This document shows positions 25,999 to 37,932 of a DNA stretch of 64,000 bases, in pieces. The notes beneath the pieces were generated by a model that saw only the letters and a program-made list of their open reading frames with translations, was not told the origin of the DNA and made no database searches. The number at the start of each line of letters is the position of its first letter. Position 1 is the stretch's first letter. This DNA is from Hoyosella altamirensis. Its GTDB lineage: Bacteria > Actinomycetota > Actinomycetes > Mycobacteriales > Mycobacteriaceae. The translations under genes and the position numbers were made by a program. The stretch covers positions 308,654 through 372,653 of the forward strand of contig NZ_JACHWS010000004.1 in the NCBI RefSeq assembly GCF_014191505.1, given 5' to 3'.

Positions 25999-26681
25999 GG
26001 CGCGTCAGGCAGATCGGCTTCCGTCGCGGCGGCCGGGGGAGCATCCTTCGTGGAACTGCGGCGCCTCATTCCCGGTATGCGGGGTGCCGTGGGGATACGT
26101 TCGACAAGATCGGACAATGGTCCAACAGCGGTAGCGAGTTTGGCGGCTGAACGGTCGATGCCGGCAATGGGCTCCTGTAGCGACTGGATAGTCGGACCGA
26201 CCTCGCCCAGCGTCACCGAGACTTCCATGAAGCGGTCGATAAGGCCGCCGTCCTGGACGACCTGGTCGAGCACACCGCCCGGTTCCAGGAGACGGTCGAG
26301 TGCGCCACCTTCATCGAGTAACCGGTCGATGTAACCGTCCTTCGCAAGAAGGCGTTCCAGTGGGCCCTCTTTCTTGATGAGGCGGTCAACTGGCCCATCA
26401 GGCTCCATCATCCGGTCCAAGAATCCGCCGCGCTCGAGGAGCCGGTCGAGCGCACCACCCTTGGCGAGCAGTCTGTCGAGGGGGCCGTCGGTGTCGAGCG
26501 CCTTGTCAACCGTGCCGCCCGGGGCCAGTGCCTTGCCCAGTGGCCGGTCCTCGGACACCGCGGAGGCCAGGGTCTTTCCGGCAACAAACAGTCCGGAGAA
26601 GCCTCCGAACCGTCCTTTGCCCCACTTCTTTCTCCGGCGCGCGCCATCAGGATTGCTCACAGGCCCCTCATTGGACGACAT
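25995..26681 (-). CDS. Decapeptide-repeat protein of unknown function
   Basis: A 228-residue protein that I do not recognise. After a basic N-terminus (RRRKKWGKGRFGG) come ten tandem 10-residue repeats at residues 47-146, without a single insertion, consensus P/A-L-D-R-L-L-x-x-G-G. A degenerate eleventh copy merges into a helical segment (about 150-195), and the C-terminus is basic, Ser/Thr/Ala/Pro-rich and probably disordered. There is no signal peptide or membrane segment. ATG 26681 is the only sensible start. The gene lies between DUF3017 and metX and points the same way as metX, 54 bp downstream of it. Confidence 0.8.
   Translation of the reverse strand: MSSNEGPVSNPDGARRRKKWGKGRFGGFSGLFVAGKTLASAVSEDRPLGKALAPGGTVDKALDTDGPLDRLLAKGGALDRLLERGGFLDRMMEPDGPVDRLIKKEGPLERLLAKDGYIDRLLDEGGALDRLLEPGGVLDQVVQDGGLIDRFMEVSVTLGEVGPTIQSLQEPIAGIDRSAAKLATAVGPLSDLVERIPTAPRIPGMRRRSSTKDAPPAAATEADLPDAP
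26244..26543 (-). repeat. Ten tandem 30-bp coding repeats
   Basis: These 300 bp encode ten in-register copies of a 10-residue unit (PLGKALAPGG, TVDKALDTDG, PLDRLLAKGG and so on to VLDQVVQDGG). The DNA copies are diverged, often beginning with CGGTCGAG-like stretches on the plus strand, while the protein pattern is kept, so the repeat is old and under selection at protein level. Confidence 0.85.
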
Positions 26682-26735
26682 GCTCGGATGTTAGCAATCG
26701 CGAGACGCTGCGGCAGAACGACAGCCGAAGTTGTG

Positions 26736-27929
26736 CTAACCGATAGTTTTCCGCGCGAGGTCCATGGTGTCGCTCAGCAGCACGGAGATGCCATCGAAGT
26801 CCGTGAGGAACCCATCATGACCCTTGTCTGTGTTGAGGACGCGCAACTCGTTGCAACCGAGCAGGTGCGCAGCCAACTCCTCCTGCAGCCGCAGCGGGTA
26901 CAGGCGATCCGAGGTAATCCCGCCCACGATGGTCGGCGTGGGGCAGCCGGCGAGTGCCTTCTGGATGCCGCCCCGGCCGCGACCAACGTCATGGCTGCTG
27001 AGTGAGTCGCTGAGGATCACATAGCTGCCCGCGTCGAATCGGCGCACCAGCTTGCCGGCCTGGTGATCGAGGTAGCTCTGAATTGAGAACGTGCCACCGT
27101 TGAACGGTTCCACCCCATCCTGTGGGGAGTTACCGAACCGCTCGTCGAGTTCTTCTTCACCGCGGTACGACAGGTGCGCGATGCGCCGCGCGACACCCAG
27201 GCCATGCTCAGGCTCGCGTCCGGTCCCGTAATAGTCGCCGCCCTGCCAGTGCGGATCGGTCTTGATCGCGAGAATCTGGGCTGACTGTGTACCGATCTGG
27301 TCCGCAGTTGCACGCGCTCCGACAGCAAGAACCAGGGCGGTAGCGACACGGTCGGGATAGCTCACTTCCCACTCGAGTGCGCGCGCGCCGCCCATCGATC
27401 CGCCGAGAACGGACGCGAACCGCTCGATCCCCAGCAGATTTGCGAGCTGCAGTTCCGCGTTGACCTGGTCACGGATCGTGACAGCCGGGAACCGTGAGCC
27501 CCACGGTTTCCCGTCTGGTGCCAGCGAACCGGGGCCAGTGCTGCCGCGGCACCCTCCCACTGAGTTGGCGGACAGCACACACCACTCATTCGTATCGACG
27601 GCAGCGCCCGGGCCGATGAGGCCATCCCACCATCCAGGACTGAGGTGCTCGTCATCTGCGGGGCCGGTGACGTGTGAGTCTCCCGTCAGCGCATGCAGCG
27701 CGAGGATGACGTTGTCACCCTTCGGGGAGACTTCGCCCCACCGCTGCAGTGCGAGGGTGACATCAGGCAGCAGCGCGCCATTCTCCATGCGGAGCGAGCC
27801 GATGTCGACGTAACCGAGAGTGCCATCCGGCTCAGGCCACAGCGCAGGATCGGGTGCGCGCCACCGGGAGGGGGCGCGCACTGTCCGCTGCGTGTGCGGC
27901 CAGGGACGGTGAACAGGACTTACTGTCAA
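26736..27929 (-). CDS. metX: Homoserine O-acetyltransferase MetX
   Basis: A 397-residue alpha/beta-hydrolase-fold enzyme that transfers acetyl from acetyl-CoA to L-homoserine, the first committed step of methionine synthesis. The nucleophile Ser is in [16 protein letters not shown] near residue 173; the acid is in ITSDRLYP and the His in KGHDGFLTD. The N-terminal [20 protein letters not shown] and [15 protein letters not shown] are typical. The start is a TTG whose last bases overlap the metY stop (TTGA), so translation is coupled to metY. It lies in the riboswitch-controlled unit. Confidence 0.95.
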   Translation of the reverse strand: MTVSPVHRPWPHTQRTVRAPSRWRAPDPALWPEPDGTLGYVDIGSLRMENGALLPDVTLALQRWGEVSPKGDNVILALHALTGDSHVTGPADDEHLSPGWWDGLIGPGAAVDTNEWCVLSANSVGGCRGSTGPGSLAPDGKPWGSRFPAVTIRDQVNAELQLANLLGIERFASVLGGSMGGARALEWEVSYPDRVATALVLAVGARATADQIGTQSAQILAIKTDPHWQGGDYYGTGREPEHGLGVARRIAHLSYRGEEELDERFGNSPQDGVEPFNGGTFSIQSYLDHQAGKLVRRFDAGSYVILSDSLSSHDVGRGRGGIQKALAGCPTPTIVGGITSDRLYPLRLQEELAAHLLGCNELRVLNTDKGHDGFLTDFDGISVLLSDTMDLARKTIG

Positions 27930-29221
27930 GACGCCGCCGCTTCGAATCCGCGTGCCAGGTCAGCCACGATGTCGTCAATCCCTTCGATTCCCACAGCCAG
28001 GCGGACCAGGCCTGGAGTAACGCCCGCAGCCAGCTGTTCCTCTGGGGTCAGCTGAGAATGTGTCGTCGACGCTGGGTGGATGACAAGGGATCGCACATCA
28101 CCGATGTTAGCGACGTGACTGTGCAGCTCTAAAGCGTTGACGAACTTCTTGCCCGCATCAATGCCCCCAGCCAGCTCAAACGACAGCACCGCACCGGCCC
28201 CGCGGGGGGCGAGTTCCTGGGCACGGTTGTGCCATGGCGAGCTAGGCAGCCCTGCATAGTAGACCGCCGTGACATCGTCGCGGGAGGCCAGATACTCCGC
28301 CACAGCTTGTGTGTTCTGCACATGTCGTTCAATGCGCAGGCTCAGGGTTTCTATTCCTTGGCCGATGAGGAAAGCGTTAAAAGGTGAGATTGCCGCGCCG
28401 ATATCGCGAAGCAGCGTCAGCCGCGCTTTCAGTGCGTATGCGGGCGGCCCGAGCTCGCTGTAAACAACTCCGTGGTAGCTCGGGTCCGGAGTTGTGAAGC
28501 CCGGAAAGCGGCCTGATGACCAGTCGAATGTACCGCCGTCGACGATGACACCCGCGACAGAAGTGCCGTGGCCGCCGAGGTATTTCGTCGCCGAGTGAAC
28601 GACGATGTCAGCGCCATGCGTGAACGGCTGGATCAGGTACGGGGTGGCAACCGTGTTGTCGACGATCAGCGGTACACCATGCTCATGCGCGACAGCGGAG
28701 ACCCCCGGAATATCGAGGATCTGGCCGCCAGGGTTGGAGATGGTTTCAGCGAAGAACGCTTTGGTGTTGTCCCGGACGGCGGCACGCCAATCGTCGAGGT
28801 TGTCCTGATCTTCGATGAAGCTGACTTCGATGCCGAGCTTCGGCAGAGTGTAGTGAAACAGGTTGTAGGTGCCGCCATAGAGGCGTGGACTAGTCACAAT
28901 GTGGTCCCCGGCCTCAGCGATATTGAGGATCGCGTAGGTTTCGGCGGCCTGGCCGGAAGCGACGAGCAGTGCTGCGACGCCGCCCTCGAGCGCAGCGACC
29001 CGCTGCTCAATGACATCCTGCGTCGGGTTGATGATGCGGGTATAGATGTTGCCTGGCTCAGCAAGGCTGAACAGCGCGGCAGCGTGATCGGTGTCGCGGA
29101 AGCTATACGACGTGGTCTGGTAAATCGGCAGCGCACGTGCGCCAGTGGTTGGATCAGGAACCTGTCCGGCGTGGACCTGCTTTGTCTCGAAGGTCCACGC
29201 GGGCTGGGAAGTGTCGCTCAT
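27926..29221 (-). CDS. metY: O-acetylhomoserine sulfhydrylase MetY
   Basis: A 431-residue PLP enzyme of the Cys/Met metabolism family that makes L-homocysteine from O-acetyl-L-homoserine and sulfide. The length (about 430, longer than cystathionine synthases) and the N-terminus [20 protein letters not shown] are typical of MetY. The PLP lysine is in [14 protein letters not shown], and [13 protein letters not shown] holds phosphate-binding residues. GGAGAG precedes the ATG. It is upstream of metX on the same message and follows a SAM-IV riboswitch and a small upstream ORF. M. tuberculosis calls the counterpart metC (Rv3340). Confidence 0.95.
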   Translation of the reverse strand: MSDTSQPAWTFETKQVHAGQVPDPTTGARALPIYQTTSYSFRDTDHAAALFSLAEPGNIYTRIINPTQDVIEQRVAALEGGVAALLVASGQAAETYAILNIAEAGDHIVTSPRLYGGTYNLFHYTLPKLGIEVSFIEDQDNLDDWRAAVRDNTKAFFAETISNPGGQILDIPGVSAVAHEHGVPLIVDNTVATPYLIQPFTHGADIVVHSATKYLGGHGTSVAGVIVDGGTFDWSSGRFPGFTTPDPSYHGVVYSELGPPAYALKARLTLLRDIGAAISPFNAFLIGQGIETLSLRIERHVQNTQAVAEYLASRDDVTAVYYAGLPSSPWHNRAQELAPRGAGAVLSFELAGGIDAGKKFVNALELHSHVANIGDVRSLVIHPASTTHSQLTPEEQLAAGVTPGLVRLAVGIEGIDDIVADLARGFEAAAS

Positions 29222-29341
29222 GAGGAATTCTCTCCTGGGTTTTCGCGCGACGGAGCGGGGGCAGGCAGCCGGCCTGCTCTGAAGTCAGAGGTCTGTCGTC
29301 GCACGGCACAACGGGCAGGGCGATGGGGAGGCCAAAGTGGC

Positions 29342-29359
29342 CTAGCGACATCGGCTCAT
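29342..29359 (-). CDS. Five-residue upstream ORF M-S-R-C-R in the metY leader
   Basis: Between the riboswitch and metY, GGAGGT lies 5 nt before an ATG that is followed by AGC CGA TGT CGC TAG, encoding M-S-R-C-R. The stop codon overlaps a perfect 6-bp hairpin, AGGCCA-CTT-TGGCCT (29343-29329). Further hairpins follow at 29292-29276 and 29277-29261 before the metY start. A Cys codon in such a short leader suggests sensing of Cys-tRNA charging in front of a sulfur-assimilation gene. The elements are seen; regulation is inferred. Confidence 0.5.
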   Translation of the reverse strand: MSRCR

Positions 29360-29389
29360 GGTGGACCTCCGTAGGGCTTTCTTCCCGGT

Positions 29390-29520
29390 TACCGGGTCCG
29401 CCCAGCGGACCCGCGCTTGCTATCCGTCCTGCGGACAACCCGGTCATCACCCGGGGCACCCCACCGCGGTTGGAGGGTTGCCGGCCAGCAAGCCGGGGCT
29501 ACACGCTGGCGCTCATGACC
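29390..29520 (-). ncRNA. SAM-IV riboswitch
   Basis: Read on the minus strand, this leader starts with GGTCATGAGCGCCAGCG, continues with the SAM-core sequence GGCTTGCTGGCCGGCAACC, and closes with ATGACC, which pairs with the initial GGTCAT to form P1 (29520-29515 with 29447-29442). Outside P1 follows a perfect 8-bp hairpin with a CCA/TGG loop (29412-29394), matching the extra 3' helix that separates SAM-IV from SAM-I. SAM-IV elements are known upstream of methionine genes in actinomycetes, including the M. tuberculosis counterpart. High SAM is expected to lower metY-metX expression. Confidence 0.88.
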
Positions 29521-29524
29521 TGAC

Positions 29525-29811
29525 GTAGATAGTAGCGTTTCTCTCTCGCCATTGCCTACCACGTGGTGTGGACTGGGCGTCGCTGCCTCGCCCGCATTGG
29601 TGTGCTGCCGCTAGGCTAAATGGGGATACGCGGGTACCACGCACTATGCAGTACGCTTGTCATATTTAGGTGGGGCGGCACGCAGGCCGCCCTCGCGATA
29701 TAGGTTTGAACCCGATGAACCGTGATGCCGGAATTCGCACCGGATGCACCCACAAGGTGCAAGCGGAGCGACTGAACCCGGGAACACTGCCTAGGAGGAC
29801 GCGAAGCACCC
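29525..29811 (+). promoter_or_regulatory. icd: Intergenic promoter region and structured leader of icd
   Basis: This 287-bp stretch separates the divergent metY and icd units. It has no credible gene. On the icd strand it contains two clean hairpins, GGGCGGC-ACGCAG-GCCGCCC (29673-29692) and TGCACC-CACAA-GGTGCA (29745-29761), followed by CTAGGAGGA as the icd ribosome site. An A/T-rich patch (CATATTTAGG near 29660) is the best -10 candidate. The hairpins suggest a folded leader, but I recognise no known riboswitch. Confidence 0.4.
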
Positions 29812-31035
29812 ATGTCCAAGATCAAGGTTGAGGGCACCGTCGTAGAACTAGATGGCGACGAAATGACCCGTATCATCTGGCAGTTCATCAAGGATAAATT
29901 GATCCATCCTTACCTGGATGTGAACCTTGAGTATTACGACCTGGGCATGGAAAACCGCGACGCCACCGATGACCAGGTAACGGTCGACGCTGCGAACGCC
30001 ATTAAGAAACACGGTGCGGGTGTCAAATGCGCCACCATCACCCCAGATGAAGCTCGCGTTGAAGAGTTTGGCCTGAAAAAGATGTGGCGTTCGCCGAACG
30101 GCACCATCCGCAACATCCTTGGGGGCACGATTTTCCGTGCCCCCATCATTATTTCCAACATTCCCCGCCTCGTGCCGGGCTGGACGAAACCGGTTGTTGT
30201 CGGCCGCCACGCATTTGGTGACCAGTACCGCGCCACCGATTTCAAAGTGCATCAGGCTGGCACCGTCACACTCACCTTTACGCCAGAGGATGGCAGCGAG
30301 CCGATTCAGCATGAAGTAGTGAAGATGCCCGAGGACGGCGGCGTCATCTTAGGTATGTACAACTTCAAGAAGTCGATCCAGGACTTCGCCCGAGCCTCGC
30401 TCGCTTACGGATTGCAGCAGAACTACCCGGTATACCTGTCGACCAAGAACACCATCCTCAAGGCGTACGACGGGATGTTCAAAGACGAGTTCCAGCGCGT
30501 GTACGAAGAGGAATTCAAGTCAGAGTTCGATGCGGCCGGACTTACGTACGAACACCGGCTGATCGACGACATGGTGGCGTCTGCCCTGAAATGGGAGGGG
30601 GGCTACGTCTGGGCGTGCAAGAACTACGATGGCGACGTCCAGTCCGATACGGTCGCTCAGGGCTACGGTTCGCTCGGGCTGATGACGTCGGTGCTGATGA
30701 CACCCGATGGCAAAACGGTCGAAGCAGAGGCCGCCCACGGGACGGTTACGCGTCACTTCCGGATGCATCAGCAAGGTAAGCCCACCTCGACCAACCCCAT
30801 CGCGTCAATCTTCGCGTGGACGCGTGGCCTCGAGCATCGCGGCAAACTCGACAACACCCCAGCCGTGGTGGAATTCGCACACAAACTCGAGGATGTCGTC
30901 ATCAAGACCGTGGAAAGCGGCCAGATGACGAAAGATCTTGCGGTGCTAGTCGGGGGAGACCAGGGCTACCTGAGTACGGAGGAGTTCCTCGGCGCGCTCG
31001 ACGACAACTTGCAAGCCGCCGTCAAAGACATCTGA
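29812..31035 (+). CDS. icd: NADP-dependent isocitrate dehydrogenase (homodimeric type)
   Basis: A 407-residue enzyme that oxidatively decarboxylates isocitrate to 2-oxoglutarate in the TCA cycle and makes NADPH. The length and sequence are those of the eukaryote-like subfamily II, as in mycobacterial Icd1, not the 740-residue monomeric Icd2. Substrate-binding motifs include [13 protein letters not shown], and metal-binding Asp residues lie in [11 protein letters not shown] and [17 protein letters not shown] precedes the ATG. A strong hairpin follows the stop. Very even, high-expression codon use. Confidence 0.95.
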   Translation: MSKIKVEGTVVELDGDEMTRIIWQFIKDKLIHPYLDVNLEYYDLGMENRDATDDQVTVDAANAIKKHGAGVKCATITPDEARVEEFGLKKMWRSPNGTIRNILGGTIFRAPIIISNIPRLVPGWTKPVVVGRHAFGDQYRATDFKVHQAGTVTLTFTPEDGSEPIQHEVVKMPEDGGVILGMYNFKKSIQDFARASLAYGLQQNYPVYLSTKNTILKAYDGMFKDEFQRVYEEEFKSEFDAAGLTYEHRLIDDMVASALKWEGGYVWACKNYDGDVQSDTVAQGYGSLGLMTSVLMTPDGKTVEAEAAHGTVTRHFRMHQQGKPTSTNPIASIFAWTRGLEHRGKLDNTPAVVEFAHKLEDVVIKTVESGQMTKDLAVLVGGDQGYLSTEEFLGALDDNLQAAVKDI

Positions 31036-31095
31036 ACTAGCCGCTAGCCGCCGTTTCGTCTGAAGCGCCCAATACTAGCGGTAATTCACGTCACA

Positions 31096-31130
31096 ACACG
31101 CACCGCAGCGGTATGCCCTGCGGTGCGTGT
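31096..31130 (+). terminator. Hairpin terminator after icd
   Basis: ACACGCACCGCAG pairs perfectly with CTGCGGTGCGTGT over 13 bp with a 9-nt loop, 60 bp after the icd stop. No U-tract follows, as is common for actinobacterial terminators. It also lies about 65 bp before the next gene and so insulates it. Confidence 0.8.
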
Positions 31131-31199
31131 GCTGTTCGCACTAGAGGTGCCGGCCCCCGGCGTCTGGCCTGTCCACCTCACAACCGCTCAGGAATGCCC

Positions 31200-32423
31200 G
31201 TGACTTCAGTGGCGAGTTCGTCCGCTCCAGCCAACGGACCTCTACGGATACGACGGCAATCGCTGTGGCGAAAACCCGCCGTGGTCGCGATGATGCTCGG
31301 CTCCTTCGGCATCGGGACGACCGAATTCGTTGCGATGGGCCTGCTGCCGGAGATAGCGAACGGAATCGGCGTCACGGAACCCTCCGCAGGGCACACGATC
31401 AGCGCATACGCGTTCGGAGTTGTGGTCGGTGCGCCACTGATTGCGATCGGTGCAGCCAGAGTTGCGCGGCGGCTACTCCTGATCACGCTGATGGTGGCGT
31501 TCACCGTAGGCAATGTCGCCACGGTGCTCGCACCCACCTATGAGGCACTGCTGGTTGCGCGATTCCTGGCAGGGCTGCCGCACGGTGCCTACTTCGGTGT
31601 AGCGGCGCTAGTCGCAGCGGAACTTGCGGGGCCAGGTATGCGTGCACGCGCAGTGGCTCAAGTGATGCTCGGGCTGAGTCTGGCCAACGTCGCGGGCGTT
31701 CCGGTAGCGACTGCTTTGGGACAGCATTTCGGCTGGCGCAGCGCCTTCGCCCTCGTCGCGGCAATTGGTGTGCTCACTGTCTTCGCTCTGCAGCGACTCG
31801 TTCCCGATGTGCCGCTCCCGCACGGGTCGAGCCCTCTCAAAGAATTTGCTGGATTCCGCAATATTCAGATCTGGCTGACGTTGCTCACCGGAATCGTTGG
31901 ATTCGGCGGCATGTTCGCGATCTACACCTACATCAGTTCGACGGTCCAGGACGAAGCGGGGATTCCCCGCGCGCTCGTGCCCCTGGTGCTGATGCTCTAC
32001 GGTGCCGGGATGGTCATCGGCAACCTCTTCGGCGGAATGATTGCCGACCGTAGCCTCAAAGCTGGCCTCTTCGGTCTTTTCGTGGGTCTTTCCGTGCTGC
32101 TCGCGCTGTTCACCGTGACGGCTGGCAGCCCACTGCTCGCGGTGCTCAACCTTGTGCTCATCGCGATCTTCGGGGCTGCGCTGGTTCCGGGCCTGCAGAC
32201 ACGACTGATGGACGTCGCGAAGGACGCTCAGACGCTCGCGGCGACCGCCAATCACTCGGCACTCAATATCGCGAATGGTGTGGGAGCGATGCTCGGCGGT
32301 CTGGTCATTGGCGCAGGCTACGGATACAGGGCACCCGCTGCTGTCGGTGCCGTGCTCGCCGCACTCGGTGTCGTGGTATTCGCCGTTGCTGTGCTGATCG
32401 AACGCAGGGGTGTTCAGCGCTAA
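31200..32423 (+). CDS. MFS transporter (drug/sugar efflux, AraJ/Cmx-like)
   Basis: A 407-residue major-facilitator protein with about 12 membrane segments. The first segment has the DHA1-type sequence SFGIGTTEFVAMGLLPEIAN, and the conserved loop between segments 2 and 3 is around GAARVARR. The pattern is that of the AraJ/chloramphenicol-exporter (Cmx, Cml) branch, proton-driven exporters of drugs or sugars. I chose GTG 31200 because AGGA lies 7 nt upstream; ATG 31194 is also possible. Actual substrate unknown. It stands alone. Confidence 0.87.
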   Translation: MTSVASSSAPANGPLRIRRQSLWRKPAVVAMMLGSFGIGTTEFVAMGLLPEIANGIGVTEPSAGHTISAYAFGVVVGAPLIAIGAARVARRLLLITLMVAFTVGNVATVLAPTYEALLVARFLAGLPHGAYFGVAALVAAELAGPGMRARAVAQVMLGLSLANVAGVPVATALGQHFGWRSAFALVAAIGVLTVFALQRLVPDVPLPHGSSPLKEFAGFRNIQIWLTLLTGIVGFGGMFAIYTYISSTVQDEAGIPRALVPLVLMLYGAGMVIGNLFGGMIADRSLKAGLFGLFVGLSVLLALFTVTAGSPLLAVLNLVLIAIFGAALVPGLQTRLMDVAKDAQTLAATANHSALNIANGVGAMLGGLVIGAGYGYRAPAAVGAVLAALGVVVFAVAVLIERRGVQR

Positions 32424-32447
32424 GGGAAGACGATGGCTGGAATGCGG

Positions 32448-34898
32448 CTAGATCATGTCCTTTGCCCCGAGCCAGCGCAACGTGGGCCAGCCAAGTGCGA
32501 CAGGCAGCCACGTAGTCAGAACCCGATACAACAACACCGCGGGCACGGCTGTCGCCGCCGGCACTCCGAATGCAACCAGCCCACCGATGAGTACTGCCTC
32601 CACAGCGCCCACACCACCAGGGGTAGGCGCCGCCGATGCGAGCGTGCCGCCAATCATTGTCACTACCGTGACACTGACAAACGTCGTGCCACCTCCGAAT
32701 GCCTCAATACTTGCCCATAGCGCCAGCGCCATCCCTAGTGTCGTCATCGCACAACCCAGCAAAATGATGGAGAAACGCTGCGGATCCCGCGCTAAATCGC
32801 CCAACTCACGAGCGACATCGCGTAGCTGAGGGAGAATCGAGTGGCCCAGCCAGCGACGCAATGCAGGCACTAGCATTGACACTCCAAAGATTCCCAGCGC
32901 AATACCGACGACGAGATATACCACTGTCGGGTCGGGAACAATCTGGCTGATCTGAGCAGTAGTACCCGCGACGAACGCGAAGAACACCAGCAAACCAACA
33001 TGTGTAATTACCTGCACCGACTGCTGCAATGTCACCGCAGCGGTCGCATGGACGACGCCCAAGCCACCCTTCTGCAGAAAGCGCACGCTCAACGCAAGTC
33101 CGCCCACCCCCGCTGGTGTCGTTGTCGCCGCAAAGGTATTCGCCAACTGCATGATGGTGAGATTGCGGAAGCTCACGACACCATTGGCGCATGCCCATAG
33201 AGCCGCCGCGGCGCCCACGTACGTAAGTGCGGAAATGGCGAGGCCAAGCAGTGCCCACGTCCAATTTACTGTACGGAGGCGATCATAAAATGTCGGAACG
33301 GCACTGATAAATGGATATGCGACGTATACCAACGCAATCAGGAGCGCCAATTGGATCAATTGGTTTCGCGTGAATCTGGTTACCTGCTCAGGCTTGATCC
33401 GGTCCGCACCGGTCTGCCGCAGCACTTCTTCACGGGCCGCCACCAGAACCGAACCGCAGTCGGGCACAGAACGTCGCAATCGCGCCGGAATCGCTGCCCG
33501 TGTCAGGCGTCCCGATGCGGCGAGCACCTCATCCTCACCCATCGCTTCGACGGCGTGCCGGACCGCGGTTTCCTGTCCGAACAATGCAGTCGTAGTGAGC
33601 AGTAGCTGCGCGATATCGGAGAGCAGTTGGGGACGTGGGGCGCCGTATTCCGCTGCACCGAAACCGCCGAATAACACGGCCCCTTGATAGGTCCGGATCT
33701 GATCAGCACGAAGATCGCCGTGCGAGATTTGGTGCGCATGCAATGCGCGTAGCGATTGCCACACATTTCGTGCCGCGACTTCACCATCGGAGGACTGGAT
33801 AGGTCTGCCACGGGCTGGGGTCCGGGCATACAATACCCAACCGCGGTCGAGCGCCGACACCAGCAGCGGCCGACTGCTCGCAAGGCCAACATCGTCGACG
33901 ACGAGACTGATCAGTGCGCGATGCTCCGTTGCTCGTCGCATTGAAGCATGCAGTGGCGCGCTTTCATTCTCGCGCAACGACAGCCAGCGCCAATACTGGC
34001 GTAGCGCGCGGTTGCTTCGCTGGCTGGGGCCGTAGAGTTCGACAATCACGTCGGCATCGCGCGTGAACTCGTTGGCAGCGTCCCCTGAGGCGGGCGCAGC
34101 GGGCGCCGGTGAGTCCCCGGCTGGGGAGGCATTCAAAGTTGTCCCAGTTGCGGAAAGGATTAGTGGACCCGCTCCGGCCGGACGCAGAACCGTGAACAGT
34201 TCCGTCTTATGTCCCTGCCGCATCAGTTCCCGAGCCGCTGTTCTCAAAGGAACTTCTAGGGCGGGTGTCCCCACGATCAGGACAGTCAGCGAGCCGACGC
34301 ACCAGCCCACGGCGAGCCCTAGCACCGACCTGGCCGGTAAGACGGTACTCGCTACCAAGTGAATCGGAATGAAGGCCAGCAGTAGGCCCCACCACCAGCG
34401 TCGCCACAGTTTGGGCAGCCACGGACCTGACACCGTCAAGACTGCCGCAAGGCCCGCTATCCATCGTGAATCGATCAAGAACTGGGAGAGGAACGAGTCC
34501 AGCTGGGCCGCGCTCTCGAACGTCAGGCCCGATGCCGTCAGGCCTTCGGGTGTGATGGACAACAGCAGCCCCGCGACTGTGCCAGCTACGAAGAAGGCGG
34601 CGACCAGTCGCCATTGCAAGCCTGCGAGTACCCCGATGAGGATCGCGAAGGGCAATGCCATGATCACAAGCCCGTACAGCAAAAAGACTAGGTTTGCTTG
34701 TGCTGGCGTGAGTACACCGACAATTCCGGAAACCGACTCTTCGAGTGCGTGCCACTCGCCACGGGTGACCTCAGAACCGGCGACAACGGCACCAAGAACC
34801 GTCAATGAGGCGCCCACGCGGATGAGATCGGTGGTGCGGCTTGCCCGTGGCTGCAGCAAGCTTCCTGAAACGGGGATTTCTTGCCCTTCGACGCGCAT
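32448..34898 (-). CDS. Flippase-like (LPG-synthase-type) membrane protein fused to a degenerate kinase domain
   Basis: An 816-residue three-part membrane protein. The N-terminal part (about 1-200) has five or six membrane segments. The middle (about 270-485) is a cytoplasmic domain with a degenerate protein-kinase motif, HQISHGDLRADQIRTYQG, then GGFGAAEYG where DFG should be: the catalytic-loop Asp stays, but the metal-binding Asp is Gly and Asn is Gln. The C-terminal part (about 505-810) is the flippase-like domain of lysyl-phosphatidylglycerol synthases (UPF0104), with TTTPAGVGGLALSVRFL and APTPGGVGAVEA. No lysyl-transferase domain is present. Similar fusions occur in mycobacteria. Start at ATG 34898 has AAAGAG upstream; GTG 34913 is an alternative. 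Confidence 0.82.
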   Translation of the reverse strand: MRVEGQEIPVSGSLLQPRASRTTDLIRVGASLTVLGAVVAGSEVTRGEWHALEESVSGIVGVLTPAQANLVFLLYGLVIMALPFAILIGVLAGLQWRLVAAFFVAGTVAGLLLSITPEGLTASGLTFESAAQLDSFLSQFLIDSRWIAGLAAVLTVSGPWLPKLWRRWWWGLLLAFIPIHLVASTVLPARSVLGLAVGWCVGSLTVLIVGTPALEVPLRTAARELMRQGHKTELFTVLRPAGAGPLILSATGTTLNASPAGDSPAPAAPASGDAANEFTRDADVIVELYGPSQRSNRALRQYWRWLSLRENESAPLHASMRRATEHRALISLVVDDVGLASSRPLLVSALDRGWVLYARTPARGRPIQSSDGEVAARNVWQSLRALHAHQISHGDLRADQIRTYQGAVLFGGFGAAEYGAPRPQLLSDIAQLLLTTTALFGQETAVRHAVEAMGEDEVLAASGRLTRAAIPARLRRSVPDCGSVLVAAREEVLRQTGADRIKPEQVTRFTRNQLIQLALLIALVYVAYPFISAVPTFYDRLRTVNWTWALLGLAISALTYVGAAAALWACANGVVSFRNLTIMQLANTFAATTTPAGVGGLALSVRFLQKGGLGVVHATAAVTLQQSVQVITHVGLLVFFAFVAGTTAQISQIVPDPTVVYLVVGIALGIFGVSMLVPALRRWLGHSILPQLRDVARELGDLARDPQRFSIILLGCAMTTLGMALALWASIEAFGGGTTFVSVTVVTMIGGTLASAAPTPGGVGAVEAVLIGGLVAFGVPAATAVPAVLLYRVLTTWLPVALGWPTLRWLGAKDMI

Positions 34899-35012
34899 CG
34901 CAAGCTCTTTCACACCGGTTCGCAGTCGCGTTGACGACCCGACGACAACATAGCGCGTCCGGTGACGCGGAGGACTTTCGGATCATTCTTTGCTCCGCTA
35001 GCGTGCCAAGGC

Positions 35013-37923
<2,911 letters not shown>

Positions 37924-37932
37924 GTCGCCGCC

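Noticed and set aside
26244-26543. 30-bp periodic repeats that might suggest a CRISPR array
   Set aside because: Copies are directly adjacent without spacers, diverged in DNA, and exactly in frame with a decapeptide protein repeat. No cas gene is present.
28568-29374. 268-codon open frame on the plus strand opposite metY
   Set aside because: It is antisense to a clear PLP enzyme and extends into the riboswitch region. No family resemblance.
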